This document shows, piece after piece, positions 45,493-57,297 of a stretch of DNA of 64,000 nucleotides. The notes under the pieces are model-generated. The model saw only the letters and a program-made list of their open reading frames with translations. It was not told the origin of the DNA and did no database searches. The stretch is from positions 1 to 64,000 of the forward strand of contig NBIV01000073.1 in the NCBI GenBank assembly GCA_003194525.1, read 5' to 3'. Made by a program: the position numbers and the translations under genes. The DNA is from Gracilariopsis chorda. Its lineage: Eukaryota > Rhodophyta > Florideophyceae > Gracilariales > Gracilariaceae. How positions within the stretch are numbered: the first letter of the stretch is position 1; each line of letters opens with the position of its first letter.

Positions 45493-46577
45493 ATGCCGAG
45501 ACCGTCAGATCCACGTCTGACTGTTGGTAACCTCGTAAACACTCGGGCCACGCCGGTCACTTCTGACGCAGAATGTAAGAATTTGTTTGGCTCTCTTTGG
45601 AAGACTAAGCGCTTGATTAGAAATGTCGTATATGTTGTGATTTCCATTGAAACTGGTCTTCGCCAAACGTCAGTGACTGTTCATTGGAAACTACCAACGC
45701 GTACTAAGCGATGCTGTATCAAATTGTGCAGTGTAAAACCGGGTACAACTGAACAAGAAATAATACCGCCCATGACAGATGATAACACCCTTCAGCCTAC
45801 AAATGATACACAAACCGTGACCCAAATGGAAAAAGCCGTTCTTCCCGCGACTTATAGCACATCTGCTACTTGAGTAAGATGGGTGAACATTCAAGTGCAT
45901 GAACGTGTTTGGTCCAGTTAAAATGTTCCTCGTGATTTAAATGGATCTATACCGGACCGATTATGGAAGGTTATTGGTCCAGCTGGGGATATAATTCTAC
46001 AAAACCATACTCAATATGCCATGCAACCATACGAAGTTTTCAGGTGGGTGTCTCCGCATTAATATCTACAGATCATAACACATCTGAAAAACATAGAGCT
46101 GGAGTCCGTCAGTCACGTTGCCAAGACCGGTGGGGAAATGCTAAGGTTTTTTGGTATATTGATTCTGATGTCAAGATTCGAGTTCACCAGTCGTCGGTTT
46201 CTGTGGTCCAGTCAATCGGTTTCCAAATACATTTCCATTCCAAAGTTTGGAACGATAATGTCCCGCAACCGATTTCAGGCTATTTTGTACTGGAACACTT
46301 TCAGTAAGTGCACAGAAAGCGAAAACTGTCACCAGCGATTGTCGCATGTGAGCGGGTTTGTCGATGCCATCAATCGACATCGACGTGCCCATGTGGTACC
46401 GTCACATAACTTAAGTGTCGATGAAAGCAGGTCAAGTTGGTATGGACTTGGTGGAGACTGGATCTCGATAGGCCTTTCCCATTAAGTGGCAATGGAACTT
46501 AAGCCTTAAAGTGGCTGTGAGATAAAAACCGTTTGTTGCAGTGTTAGCGGAGTACTTCTTGGCATGAAACTCGTACT
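45493..46577 (+). pseudogene. piggyBac-type transposase, 5' part
   Basis: A single frame runs from ATG 45,493 through a few stops (TGA at 45,871, others near 45,920, 46,056, 46,483 and 46,508) up to the insertion point of the LTR element. Seen: GEMLRFFGILILMSRFEF, KFGTIMSRNRFQAILYWNTF and NLSVDESRSSWY, the blocks around the first catalytic Asp of piggyBac transposases (DDE_Tnp_1_7), then GCEIKTVCCSVSGVLLGMK. Known role: cut-and-paste transposition at TTAA sites. The last bases before the insertion are the TTACT duplicated at 58,095. Confidence 0.8.
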
Positions 46578-46582
46578 TTACT
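46578..46582. repeat. Target-site duplication, left (TTACT)
   Basis: TTACT directly before the TG of the 5' LTR, repeated directly after the 3' LTR at 58,095-58,099. A 5-bp duplication is usual for Ty3/gypsy integrases. Confidence 0.9.
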
Positions 46583-47378
46583 TGGAGTGCAATGCCCTCA
46601 GGGAGCAATTCCAGGTACTTGGTTGATTTCCCGAATGTTTCGGTAATGTAGTCATTGTATGAACTACGACCACTAATAGTGGATTGGACACGTGAGACAC
46701 GGAAGAGTCAATTGGTGGTTGCCCACAGTAGTGGGTATGGACCACCAAAGTAGAGTAATTTAGTTCATTCTATTTATTATTTTTACACCCATTTCTGGGA
46801 TGGTTAGTACTTAATGCGCCGGCAAATTGCCGTCGCACCAGTAAACCTTCCCCAACAAAGGACCCCAGCCTGGGGAATTGGCTCTAGACCTTACCGCCTT
46901 TGCATGTTCTCTACTCCTCTTTGGAGGGAAGCATCGTCGCATACGGGAAGTGTAACCCCCTTGCCTATCTAAAGGACCCGAGTATTCGGATTTTTATTCA
47001 AACTGTCTTGTTGCTCGCCTTGTATAAGTTTTATTTACCGGAACTGCCATTAGTCTCCGTCACGAAACTCTTGACTCAGCTCCCCCTTATTTTTGCCCTT
47101 TACAGGGTGGCTTTCCACTACCCCCGGCTCGTGTTCGCGCGTGCCACTAACGTGGAAACCTCACCTCTCTAGAGGACGACCACCCCCATACACTCCTTCT
47201 GCGGATACCCGATTCTTGCCTCCATTTCCCTGCGCAAGTCGCGACAGGTGGCCTCGGCCTTACAACCCAACATAGTCGTGCCACTCCTGGGAGGGCTCTA
47301 CCAAACTGGGTTCACCTCTAACGAGGAAAGATCCCGAACGTCTTTCGGTGAACTCCGGCTTCCGGGCGTTGCACTACA
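46583..47378 (+). repeat. 5' LTR (796 bp)
   Basis: Begins TGGAGTGCAATGCCC and ends GCACTACA (TG...CA). Matches 57,298-58,094 along its whole length with scattered substitutions and small indels. Similarity stops exactly at 47,378. An ATTCTATTTATTATTTTTA stretch near 46,769 is a possible TATA-type promoter region. Confidence 0.93.
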
Positions 47379-47380
47379 AA

Positions 47381-47398
47381 GTGGTCTCCCGACCTAGA
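47381..47398 (+). promoter_or_regulatory. Candidate primer-binding site
   Basis: TGGTCTCCCGACCTAGAA starts two bases after the LTR. The leading TGG is what a tRNA 3' CCA end would pair with. I cannot name the tRNA from sequence alone. Confidence 0.5.
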
Positions 47399-47548
47399 AT
47401 TGGTTTTGTGTTTGGTTCTCTCTTTCGAGGTTTTGTTTCTTTTGTTTGTTCTCCGAAATTTCCGTTGTTTTCCCGTCGTAACGGTTGCTCCTCATGTCGA
47501 GGAACCCCTCTTCTGCGGAGCCTGCGACTACGCGCAGCTTCTCCCGCA

Positions 47549-49589
47549 ATGGTGGATATAACCCCGAAGTTCGGTTCGTTTCTTGGATCCCGACTCGGGC
47601 CAAATACAGCCGTGCTGGGAGTGCCTCGTCTAGGACCTGAAACCCACCCCAGGAACCCCGAAACTCCACGTTGACCCCGTTGTCGAATGCCGTGGGTGGT
47701 GCTCATCCAGCTCCGGCCGTGGCCGCTGCCGCATCTGAAACCCGTCTACCGGGCGATAACACCCCCCAGGAGAATTCCCTGGAATCTCAGGTTCACGCCT
47801 TGTGGACCGCCCACGACACCCTTGTGGGGGAATTAAAAACCCTCCGTTAGTTGTTGAGCGACTCCCCTACAAAGGTGGTCGCAGAGGATCTCCATATCTT
47901 ACGGTCTGATGTCAACTCTATGTTAGAGAGTTTGGGGCAACCCGCCACATTCATAGAATGAGTTGACTCTCGATTTGATCGAGTTCGTGCACATCTGGAG
48001 ACGTTAGAGCAGTTTATCCTCATGGATAAACCGTCCCCGGATGACCCGGCACCAGCTGCGTCACACCACCACCAGCATGCTGGAAGAAGAAAGTGCCGCT
48101 ATCAGCGGAAACACAAACGAGATTCCTCGGATTCTGATCCTACGACATCATCAGCTTCATCCCGGAACGGGTCAGATGGTTCTAGTTCCTCGGACTCCGA
48201 CTCGCAAGACGAGAAACGAGGCCGTTCCTCCCGCTCGAAGCGGTCATGTGCCACCCAAGGTGGGATTCGGACCCGCAGTAAGAGGAGAAGACACCCTGGC
48301 TTCAAGGAATTAAAACCGACGAACCCGTTGTATCGGGAACTATTTTCATACTGGTACTACCAGCTCGAAGATTCCTCTTTAGTACGTACACCCCGCGGCA
48401 CGAGGAAGGTGAAAGAGTGTATAAAAAGTATGCAACTCTCACTGCGTAACCAGTATTTTACTAAAGAAGACCCCATTATGGTGTTGAACTTTCGTTCCCG
48501 CTTTGTACCGGAAGCGGATATCCTCGGAATGAATGAGGGACAAGCTTATTTGGAATTACCGTATTTCGTACGGGGAGTGGCAGAGGACCACTACACCTCA
48601 GTCAGAGGATCATCCCATGCCTCAGAGGGAAAACTAACCTGCTGGGCGGAGGCTGTGCAATATTTATTGCGCTCCTATGCCACCAATACTGCCATTCAGG
48701 GGGAAATCCTAGCTTTGCAGGATACTCGTCAGCGCTCAGGCGGGACTGAAACTGATTACTCGGTGTGCCTTAACAAGGCCTTCCACCGTTGTGGGAATGT
48801 ATGCCCCGCAGGGGAACGTTGTATCATGTTCATCGATGACCTTGACCCGGCAATCCGCAGTCTTGTCACTCGCTACTGCGAGGACAAGCGGAGAAAAACC
48901 TACCTCGAGCTTGTTCAGCACACTCGAGCAGAAGGGGAAGCACTCCGAATCCTCGGTCTCAGCCCTCCAAGGCGTTGGTGTGGGAGAGTGACTCCTCGTT
49001 GCCCGCGCTTTTAGCGGATATAACCCCCCAACAGGGATACGACACCGTGCCTTTAGCACAGGGAGATGGTGTGTCTATACCAACCACGGACTTACCGTCA
49101 ACGACGAAGGACACGTTCGAAACGGCGCAATACGACCCCGCATTGTACGTGGGGAACAATCGCGTCCACCCACCACGATTCCCGTTTATGAACGGTCAAT
49201 CCCGTTATCAACGGCCTGGATGGAACGACACCCGCCCTGCGGTACGCTCCTCCGATGCTCGTGATATTAACCGGCGCGTCGCCGTGTTGGCTCTGATTTG
49301 CCACCTTTGCTACTCCCATGGCCATTCATCCCCTCAGTGTTTTTGCTCACTGAAGGATATGGCCAAGGTGGTGGCAAATTACAAAACCCTCACTCCAGAT
49401 GAGAAACGTTCCGTTCCGACGGCGTCCTACCTCAGTGCTAAAACGGACTTCTCTCATGCCCTGCCACATATCCCGCGTGCGCGCCTAGCTTCAAGTAGCC
49501 CGAACCGGGGAGTCGGGCAAACTTCCGACGCAACCACCGCTTATGCGGATAAAAACACCGGCCCCCGGAACGAAGCTCTCGTGGTCTAG
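47549..49589 (+). pseudogene. gag (capsid and nucleocapsid), broken
   Basis: Structural polyprotein of the retrotransposon. A start is likely at ATG 47,549 (MVDITPKFGSFLGSR); a frameshift near 47,660 leads into the main frame, which has stops at 47,848 (TAG) and 47,959 (TGA) within a coiled-coil stretch (VHALWTAHDTLVGELKTLR). Bases 48,022-49,014 are an open 330-codon part: a Ser/Asp-rich basic region, then the capsid-like domain (ELKPTNPLYRELFSYWYYQL to LELVQHTRAEGEALRI). A second frameshift near 49,000 moves to the frame that contains the zinc knuckle CHLCYSHGHSSPQC at 49,299-49,340 (CX2CX4HX4C). Known role: particle assembly and RNA packaging. Confidence 0.8.
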
Positions 49590-49651
49590 GATCCTGCACT
49601 ATCGCCTACGGCGAGAACCTCCCAGGAAAACTAACTGAGGGAGTCTCCCCT

Positions 49652-50649
49652 TTGGAAGAGGCGTACTCAGAGAAGAGGTTGTTGACGCCCGAGGCGTCGC
49701 CGCCTCGCTCCCCGGTGAAAATCCTTTCAAGGAAGGACACCGCAGACGCGGAATCCGCATACCTTTCTGTGCTGCGTCGCCCATGGATACGGAGTAAGAA
49801 CCCCCGGATCCCGGATAGAGTCTTGGTCATTGCCAAGCGCAACTACAATTTTAATGCCCACCTTGGCATTGACTCCCATTTTATGGTGAGATTTCTAACA
49901 GTCCTGGACACAGATGCAGGCCCCAACGTCATCGTGGAATCATTGCCACCCCCGCAGGTGCGGTCTCGTATCCGTTCTGACATGGTTCCCAACGTTGCAG
50001 ATTCGAACGAAAACCCGTTAAAAACGGTGGTTACAGTCGACTTAGTCGTGCGGTTGGGCACCTCCGTGGTGAAGCTCGACTTTATTGTTTGTCGGTCATT
50101 TGCCGCTCCAGTCATACTGGGATGTGATTACTGCGACAGATTTATCGACGCAATCAGGCCCCGCCTTAGGGTAGTGGAACTCGACGACGGATCGTGAGTC
50201 CCGATCGTCCGTCGCCTGCTGAGGCGTGCATTGCTGAAGCAAGTCCCACTACCTGCTGCGCAGGAACCACCGCCTGCCTCTTGCGAGTCCACCAAACGTC
50301 AAGTCACAGCCTCGGTTTCTATACCGCCTGAGTACCAAGTCTGGGTGCAAGTGAATTGCACCTTCAACACGGTCCTCGGTTCATTCAACCTCTTTTCTCG
50401 TTATACGATAAATACCAGCTCGCGTTGGCGAATGGAATTGTTCGCGTTACCCCGGATGCTCCTTTTGGGATACTCGTTGCCAATCTTGGCCAACGTCCCC
50501 AGTATCTGGTAAAGAACCAAGTAATTGGAAGCGTCACTCCACAACCCCTTGGGATGCTCCCGACCAAGATGACCACCGCCGATGTTCTCAGAATCGCTGC
50601 CTCTTCTGAGGAAGCCACCCCCACCACTGACGAACTATTGTCAAAGTAG
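49652..50649 (+). pseudogene. Aspartic protease and linker, broken
   Basis: Retropepsin-like segment: FLTVLDTDAGPNVIVESLPP holds the active-site Asp, but the motif reads D-T-D-A instead of D-T-G-A, which should disable it. ILGCDYCDRFID is the flap-distal ILG block. A TGA at 50,195 and a frameshift between about 50,360 and 50,400 separate this from the linker PFGILVANLGQRPQYLVKNQVIG, which ends in a TAG at 50,647. Confidence 0.75.
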
Positions 50650-50700
50650 GGGGAGGAAACCGGTGTTCTAACGTCGAACACCCCGAATAACTCGGAGCCG

Positions 50701-51756
50701 ATGGCCACACTTGTATCACACGACAATGTTACAGCGTGTTCTGACCGAGTGTATCCCATAAAAGCACTCGAATATATAGACTTCGGCCATGTACCGGAGT
50801 CACACCGCGACAAAATCCGTGCAATGCTACGGGAATTTACCAGGATGTTGGATGGCTCGCTCTGCGAGATTAATGCTACAGAATACCGGATAGATTTGTT
50901 ATCGGGTGCACATCCGATGGCACAACCCCCTTAAAGGGCAGGACCGAAAGCTCGGGAAGAGGAGCAGTCCCAAGTGGATAAAATGCTCCGCGCAGGTGTG
51001 ATAGAGCCCACTCAATCACCTTGGGCATCCCCAGTTGTACTGGTTTTAAAGGCCGACGGAACTTGGAGGTTCTGTGTCAACTATCGCCGGCTCAGTGCCA
51101 TGACTGTTAGGGACACATATCCCATCCCTCGTATGGACGATTACATCGACTCCCTTGGAGAGGCTAACGTGTTCACGGCTTTGGACGCCAATTGGCTTTA
51201 TTGGCAGGTCCCTGTTAGACAGGAAGATCGCGATAAGACCGCATTCACCTGCCACGCAGGATCGTACCGCTTCAAGCGGATGCCGTTTGGTTTTACCAAC
51301 GCTCCCGCTACCTTTCAGCGCGCAATAGATATTCTATTGAACCACTTCAACTGGCGGAGCTGCCTGGTCTACCTGGATGATATTATCATCATCTCCAATA
51401 ATTTGGAAGACCATTTCACCCATGTCAGGGACGTCCTGACCGTGCTCCGTGATGCGGGAATTACCTTCAAGTTGAGGAAGTGCAAGTTTTTCACCGATAC
51501 AGTCACGTATCTGGGACATACCATCCGTCCGGGACGGTTAATGATCGAGAAGGTTCGAGTCGAGTCGCTCGTTGAAGCTAAAGAACCCCGCACTCAAACG
51601 GACCTCCGCTCCTTCTTAGGGCTGGTCAACGTCTACCGACGGTTTATCCAGAACTTTTCGGATATCGCAGCACCTTTGAACGCGTTGGTACGCAAAGTAA
51701 ATCCCCCACAAGTGGGGCCACTCACGCCCGAGCAATCGGAAGCGTTTAACTCCTAA
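50701..51756 (+). pseudogene. Reverse transcriptase domain, broken
   Basis: Copies element RNA into DNA. One frame with a TAA at 50,932, then open to 51,756. Seen: WASPVVLVLKADGTWRFCVN, FTALDANWLYWQVPV (catalytic Asp; the family usually has LDLxxGYxQ), FGFTNAPATFQR, and YLDDIIIISNN at 51,370 (the YxDD box), then the LGLVNVYRRFI start of the connection. A 1-base loss at the end shifts into the RNase H frame. Confidence 0.9.
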
Positions 51757-51797
51757 AGGAGGCTATCACATCAGCATCTATCTCATCTTTACCCCAA

Positions 51798-52616
51798 ATG
51801 AGACTCCCGTGCTCCGTGGACACGGATTCGAGCGACTACCAAGTTGGTTGTGGTGTTGTCCAAACGAGCCCAGAGGGTGACCGAAGGCCAATTGGGTATT
51901 GGTCACGCTCGCTCAATGTCCACGAGCGAAACTACTCTGTGTCGGAGAAAGAGTGTCTCGCCGTCGTGTGGGCGCTTTTCACCCTACGCCCCTATATTAT
52001 GGGAGTTCATTTTACCGTATACACGTATCTTTCCTCGTTGAGGTGGTTAATGAACATATCCGATCCCTCAGACCGCCTCATGCGCTGGAGACTACGCTCT
52101 GCGCAATATGACTTCCAGGTCATATATAAAAAGGGTGCGCTCAACACCCAGGCCGACGACCTGTCTCGTTTATCCACAAATGGGGAACCATTCCCAACGG
52201 AGGATGATGACATTCCATGCTTCCTGGCTGAAGGACCGGATGACCCGGAGTGGAAGTTCGAGGAATGCCCAGAAGACTGGATTGAAGATGCTGACTTTGA
52301 CAACTTACTTGCATCCTGCGAGACCCCTGGGAACCCCTTACTGGGACGTTTTGTACCGGTTTCACCGGAGGAATTGATCCGAGAACAATTCAGTGACTGC
52401 TTCTGTATGATGATTCGTGCCCATTTAAACGGTGGTGAAGATCTCCCTTTCGAGGTGAACGATAACGGTTACCTCTTTCGGTTGGTCGAAGCTCGCCCAC
52501 AGATTGTGGTACCACATTCCCTGCAGTCGCAGGTGTTACATCTCTCCCACTATGCGAAGCTCGGTGGCCACGTTAGTGGGAGGAAGCTCTACCTTACCCT
52601 GCGAAGGGCTTTTTAA
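51798..52616 (+). pseudogene. RNase H and integrase zinc-binding segment
   Basis: RNase H removes template RNA: DTDSSDYQVGCGVV (first Asp), NYSVSEKECLAVVWAL (Glu), VYTYLSSLRWL (the usual TDH is TYL here, losing an acidic residue), KKGALNTQADDLSR (last Asp). The chain continues into the integrase HHCC finger: HLSHYAKLGGH, with CTDC past a TAA at 52,614-52,616 where an aromatic residue is expected. Confidence 0.85.
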
Positions 52617-52625
52617 TGGCCCGCC

Positions 52626-53624
52626 ATGGCGGTTGATTGCTACGCAACTGTGTGGTTTTGTACCGATTGCTCGAAGAACCGGGTGAAGCTCCGCAGTAAA
52701 GCGAAGAAAATGAAGTTATTCCCTGCTATGGCACCACTCGAGTTTATCGCGATCGATATCCTCGGACCTCTCCTCACTACAAAGAGAGGCAACAAGTTCT
52801 TACTTGTGATCACCGATCACTTTTCAAAAGTTGTTCGGACTGTCCCTCTTCGGAGGATAACCGCTTTCACGGTGGCCCAGGCTCTGGTAACGCACTGGAT
52901 ATTTGTCTACGGTTCTCTTGTGGAGGTGCTCTGCGATAACGGACGGCAGTTTGCGTCCAAGTTCTTCCAGGATGTTTGCCGCATCTTGGACGTGAAGAAC
53001 TTGTTCACGACTACCTACCATCCCCAGTGTAATGGGAAAATCGAACGGTTCAACCGGACTTTGTCGGCCTCTCTCCGTTCCTACGTTGCTGATCACCCCA
53101 AAGCTTGGGACTTGTATGCAGATGCTTTAACATTTGCATACAATACGCAAGTTCACCGGACTACCGGAGTGTCACCGTTCGAATTGGTTCTATCTCCTTC
53201 ACCCCCGCTTGTGGCGTTACAATCCCAAGCCACCTTGGACAATTTCCCATCTATGGGTCTCTAACACAAGGAATGGAATCAATGGCTTACTAAACTGTTC
53301 CCAGCATCGTGGAAGTCTATGGAACGCGCAAACGCCGCGTACAAGCGGAATTCCGATGCTCGTTTACGAGATAATGCTCCCCTCGTACGGTTTAATACCT
53401 ACGTCTTTCTACGTAAGGAATACTATAACCTGGAACGGGAGAAGCGTCACAAGCTTTCGCCTGCGGCGGATGGACTATTTACAGTCGTTTCCGTTAACTC
53501 CGAGACTGTCGTAGTAGAAATGGGCAAGGCAAACGAGCGGATTTCCCGCGATCGTGTTGTACCTGCCCCTCCTTCCTCGTCTGTGGTCGTTCTGGAAACA
53601 GGGAAACCAATCTCTACGGACTGA
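52626..53624 (+). pseudogene. Integrase core and C-terminal region
   Basis: Inserts the cDNA into the host genome. DDE residues: Asp in FIAIDILGPL (codon 52,755), Asp in VLCDNGRQFAS (codon 52,935) and Glu in HPQCNGKIERFNRTL (codon 53,043). The core is open to an in-frame TAA at 53,262; the same frame resumes with a C-terminal SH3-like part (FLRKEYYNLEREKRHKLSPAADGLF) to 53,624. It is in the same frame as the RNase H part, separated by one stop. Confidence 0.9.
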
Positions 53625-55009
53625 GCAACGCCGGAAACCCCCGGACTAAATAGACCGACTCCTCTACCACATCCCACTCGGGGCCTCTCAGATTTACCGA
53701 CTCTGTCGGAACCCCCGGCTCGGCTGGATCGTTCAGGTCCAAACCGACCTTTTCCTAATCCTACCACTACCCCCCCTTCGGCGCCCATTTACACCCGCCA
53801 TGCGAGATATCCTACTACTACTCCCCTTGCTCCGTCTAAGGAGGAGGAGGGGACCTATTACCCCGCTGGTAGTGTAGTACCGTCGCAACGGGATGTCAGC
53901 CGTGAGACACGGAGAGGTAGTATTGACCCTCAATGTGGGACACGGAAGGTCGACGAAGGCTCGCAATCCCGAACAAAGGGTTCCGTAATGACGCAGTTAC
54001 ACCGTATGATACGGGAGAGTGGACCGACATCGCAGTCTCTACCCCTGAACCAGGACAATTCCCTGAATCGGGATAGCGATATCCGTTGACAGACCCCTCA
54101 CCAGGGTGTAGTCATAGAACCGTCCTCGACAAATTTCTCGCCAAAATGGATTCCTCAGCACCACCCACACCACTGGTAGCGGGGAATGCACGCGTGGGAA
54201 AACCAGCAACGATGGAAAGTGAAAAGACTCTCTTGAGGGAGGAAGGCAGGAATGCACATCTTGCAACTCAAGTCTCTGGCTCTACAGCCCTGGACTTGAG
54301 AACCGTTCATGACTGGAATTTTGTGCAAACTTCGGAGATAGAAGTGCTGACGTCTGCGCGCAATCGCGGTAATGCACCGAGCGTCTCGGAAAAATCGGGC
54401 GTCGTCGCCAGGTTTGAAATGGTCGTCTCGGATGATGCATCTTTTGAGGAAGACATCACACCTCAATTAAAGGCAAAGTCCCCAGACAGGGTGTCCACGA
54501 CGACATTGTACACGCCCCATCAGGGAGTTTGAGGCAACACAACGGAACACCGGAAGTAACCGGCGAATACAGGGTGCCAGCACAGCAGTGTACGGCTCAG
54601 CTGGACAGTATAAGAAAGCCAAGGGAGGCGGAACGCATGGAGGCTTTTCAGAACCACAGGCTGTGGGAGTCACGTGAACGCACGGAGATTGTGGTCCCTG
54701 CACCAATCAACGCGCGAAGCGGAAAGCCCCACCAGCGAATGACCTCCACAACTCCGCCAAAGCGGAAAGATGGCCGCAAGCTCGCGGTACGACCGGACTA
54801 CCGTCACCATGGGACGGAAAACCCCCGCAAACTAGCCGTACGCGGCAACCGTTCCACGAAGACAACCTCTTGAGGGATATTATTCCGCACTCTGCGCCGC
54901 ATCCTCCGAGCGAATCCGGCACGTTGCATCCCAACGCACCCCAGAGGGAAATATCCCGTCCAACGGGTAACCCCTTACAAACGAGGTCACCATAACACGG
55001 CAAGGCCGG
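53625..55009 (+). other. Pol C-terminal linker, low-complexity
   Basis: Pro/Ser/Thr-rich and charged frames with no recognised domain. The longest open stretch is 54,086-54,532. It probably once linked integrase to the chromodomain-like tail; frames change several times. Confidence 0.4.
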
Positions 55010-55195
55010 CAAGTATACAAAAAAGAGTTTGTGATTGACCGAATCCTCGGGCACACCTTGATTTAGTAAGGTATTCTAAGATACTGCGTCCGTTGGTACG
55101 GATATGACCCCAGCTGGGACACCATGGAGCCCATCGAACACCTTCCTCGTTCGAAGGTGGTCCAATATCACCGCAGTGCGGGTACCGCAAATCCA
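55010..55195 (+). pseudogene. Chromodomain-like tail of pol
   Basis: Frame 2 reads YKKEFVIDRILGHTLI, two stops (TAG TAA), then ILRYCVRWYGYDPSWDTMEP and IEHLPRS. This follows the chromodomain pattern E.VI.D.RI...L.YLVKWKGY....TWEP...L. Known: chromoviruses use such a domain to target chromatin. The call rests on pattern only. Confidence 0.6.
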
Positions 55196-55411
55196 GCTAC
55201 GCTGGGCAACGCCCAAGCGGGATGAAAATGTCACGAAGTCAGGGAAGGTAGGAAAAAGAAGTAAACCCCCTTCTGTATGGACCACGTCAGGGACGGTAAT
55301 GAAGGAGAAAACGCCGTTCTAAACGGGAAAGTTTACTCAAGAGCCTCGCGCCCCTGTGTGATGCTACGCTGCATTGCTTTCTAAGCCAGAATTAGAGACC
55401 AGGATACTGGT

Positions 55412-57241
55412 TTAAAGGTTCGACCCCTCCCCATCGTCCGAGGCGTGACCATCCGCAAGGTGGTAAGCCGAGGCATCTGCCATCGCGGTGACGTCAACCG
55501 AAACCTCGGTAGCGCTTAAACCAGCTCCGCGGGGGAAGCAGGCAGTGACATCGCTTTCATTGACTGTACCCCTGCTTGGGATTGAAGGCCCGGCGCTCGC
55601 CGTGGGAGGACTGGGAACCGGAGGCACCCCCTCAGGGGATTCGTCTATGACCATGTCGGCACCATTCAGCTCCATGTCTCCCGGCTCTTCGGGTTCGTTA
55701 TCGACCATCAGGTCATCCGCGCTATACGCGCGGTAGTAATCGTCGGAATCGACGTACCCAATCGGATAGTCGTCCGGAACGTGCCGTGGTGCGTCGCGGA
55801 GTTCCCTCCCCTCCTCGGAGGAAATCTCACAGAACTCCCAGGGATCGAAGTCGTTGAAGTCCCCCACAAGGGTGGTGTTTCTACCAAGACCCGGACCACC
55901 GGTGCCGCCACCGCCGCCGTCAAGCCAACCGCTCTGTTCCAGCGGGAACTCGCTCCACTCAATACTGTCGATCAAACCAAGTAATTTGAGTACTTCTTCA
56001 TTGTTGGCAGTACCCCCGAGGGGGATGCTGAGGTCTAGATTGCGAATAGCGGCCGGCTCACGCGGTTGGATGAACCACAGTCGATACTGGTCATAAACCT
56101 CAGCGAGGATATACGCCGCAGTGCTGGCAGCCGACTCGCTTACAATTACCGAACCAAGCCCCGACCGGGGATCCTGAATAAAAAAAGAATCGAGGTACGT
56201 GAGTGCCGGCGGAAGCTCAACGTAGCAATCCCGGCAGGCTTCATGGAACCTCCACCACTCGGGGAGTGCGACGAACCGACTCTCTCGGTGAGGCGGAGCA
56301 ATCCGCTCAATCTGCACGTTTTGATACGGGACAAAGTAACTGAGTCGGGACCGCCAGCGCCGTTCATAACGGATGACATTTTGGAGGACGTCGGACCGGG
56401 ACTGCCAGGAAAGGGTACCAGAATTCAGCCCAAAGTATTTGTCGTTCCCAAAGCAGGGCTTCTTGCCGTGCACTTGGTAAGCTCCTCCATGGGACGGTTT
56501 CGAGGCTGGCCAGGCCTTCGCGGTAATTGATTTAACTGCGCGTGCGGAATAGGCTGAGGTCGAAGCCAAAGCCGGTAGGCAAGGGAATTTGAAAGGTGCC
56601 CGGTTCTGCCGTTGATATGCAGCCCGCACCAGCGCCACATGAGCCGCAGTGGCGGATTCTCCTGAGTTTCTTCGGAAATTCTGCACAGGGATGGTGATTC
56701 GAATCTGCCAGTCCCACGAAGAGATGAAGAGGCTGGGTAGATCCACGAGCAAAGTACCGGAGCCATCCGCTTAAGCCAAAACCAAATCCTCGTTGAGGGC
56801 AGCGATGGGATGGAACCACGGCGCAAGCCGGAGCAGAGAGGAGTAACTCCGATTCATTGGATCTAAGCCTAAAAGGGCGTTATAAGAAGGTCGAGTCTCC
56901 GCCGGGATCACTCCGGAAGGAGCCAACGCTGGTGGAAGTTGGAGCCCATGCTGGGACGCTGTACCAATGTTGGCCAGCTGTGCCGGAGTTCGCCTCCCTT
57001 GTGGCAAGGGTACCGACCGGATACCGTTTGTGAAGTTCCCGACTGGAGTCGGTTTTGGAGGCTGGTTGTTGTGGTTTCTGTTCATATTTCCCTTGGAAAG
57101 GGTGTGATCTGACTGAGTTGAGCAGGAAGAGGAGGAGCGTGCACGTATGGGAGGCTGGTTTGCTGCTTTTGCAGGAGGTTGTTTCTCTGAGGCAGAGGGT
57201 TGACCCAGTGACGTGGAGAGGTTTGGACTTTTATCACCCAT
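55412..57241 (-). CDS. Antisense ORF of the retrotransposon, one in-frame stop
   Basis: A reading frame of about 610 codons on the strand opposite gag-pol, starting (ATG 57,241) 57 bp inside the 3' LTR and running toward pol. It is interrupted by one TAA at 56,771-56,773; the two parts are in one frame. Seen: a Pro/Gln/Asn/Ser-rich N-terminus (about residues 1-120), a middle with alternating hydrophobic and aromatic residues (RLSYFVPYQNVQIERI, FVALPEWWRFHEACRDCYVEL, YILAEVYDQYRLWFIQPREP) that looks folded, a Gly-rich hinge (LDGGGGGTGGPGLG), and a very acidic tail. No family is recognised. Known: some plant and fungal gypsy elements carry antisense ORFs in this position, of unclear function. 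The antisense frame is much less damaged than gag-pol. Confidence 0.55.
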
Positions 57242-57284
57242 TTACCGCTGGAATTTGCCAGCGTCCGTGGTTTCTTTCCCGACT

Positions 57285-57295
57285 AAGGAGGGGGA
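57285..57295 (+). promoter_or_regulatory. Polypurine tract
   Basis: AAGGAGGGGGA immediately before the 3' LTR, the expected plus-strand priming site for element reverse transcription. Confidence 0.8.
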
Positions 57296-57297
57296 TA

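Noticed and set aside
46900-47275. Open frames inside the 5' LTR (and 57,636-57,866 in the 3' LTR)
   Set aside because: Not conserved between the two LTRs as protein; they are explained by the LTR itself.
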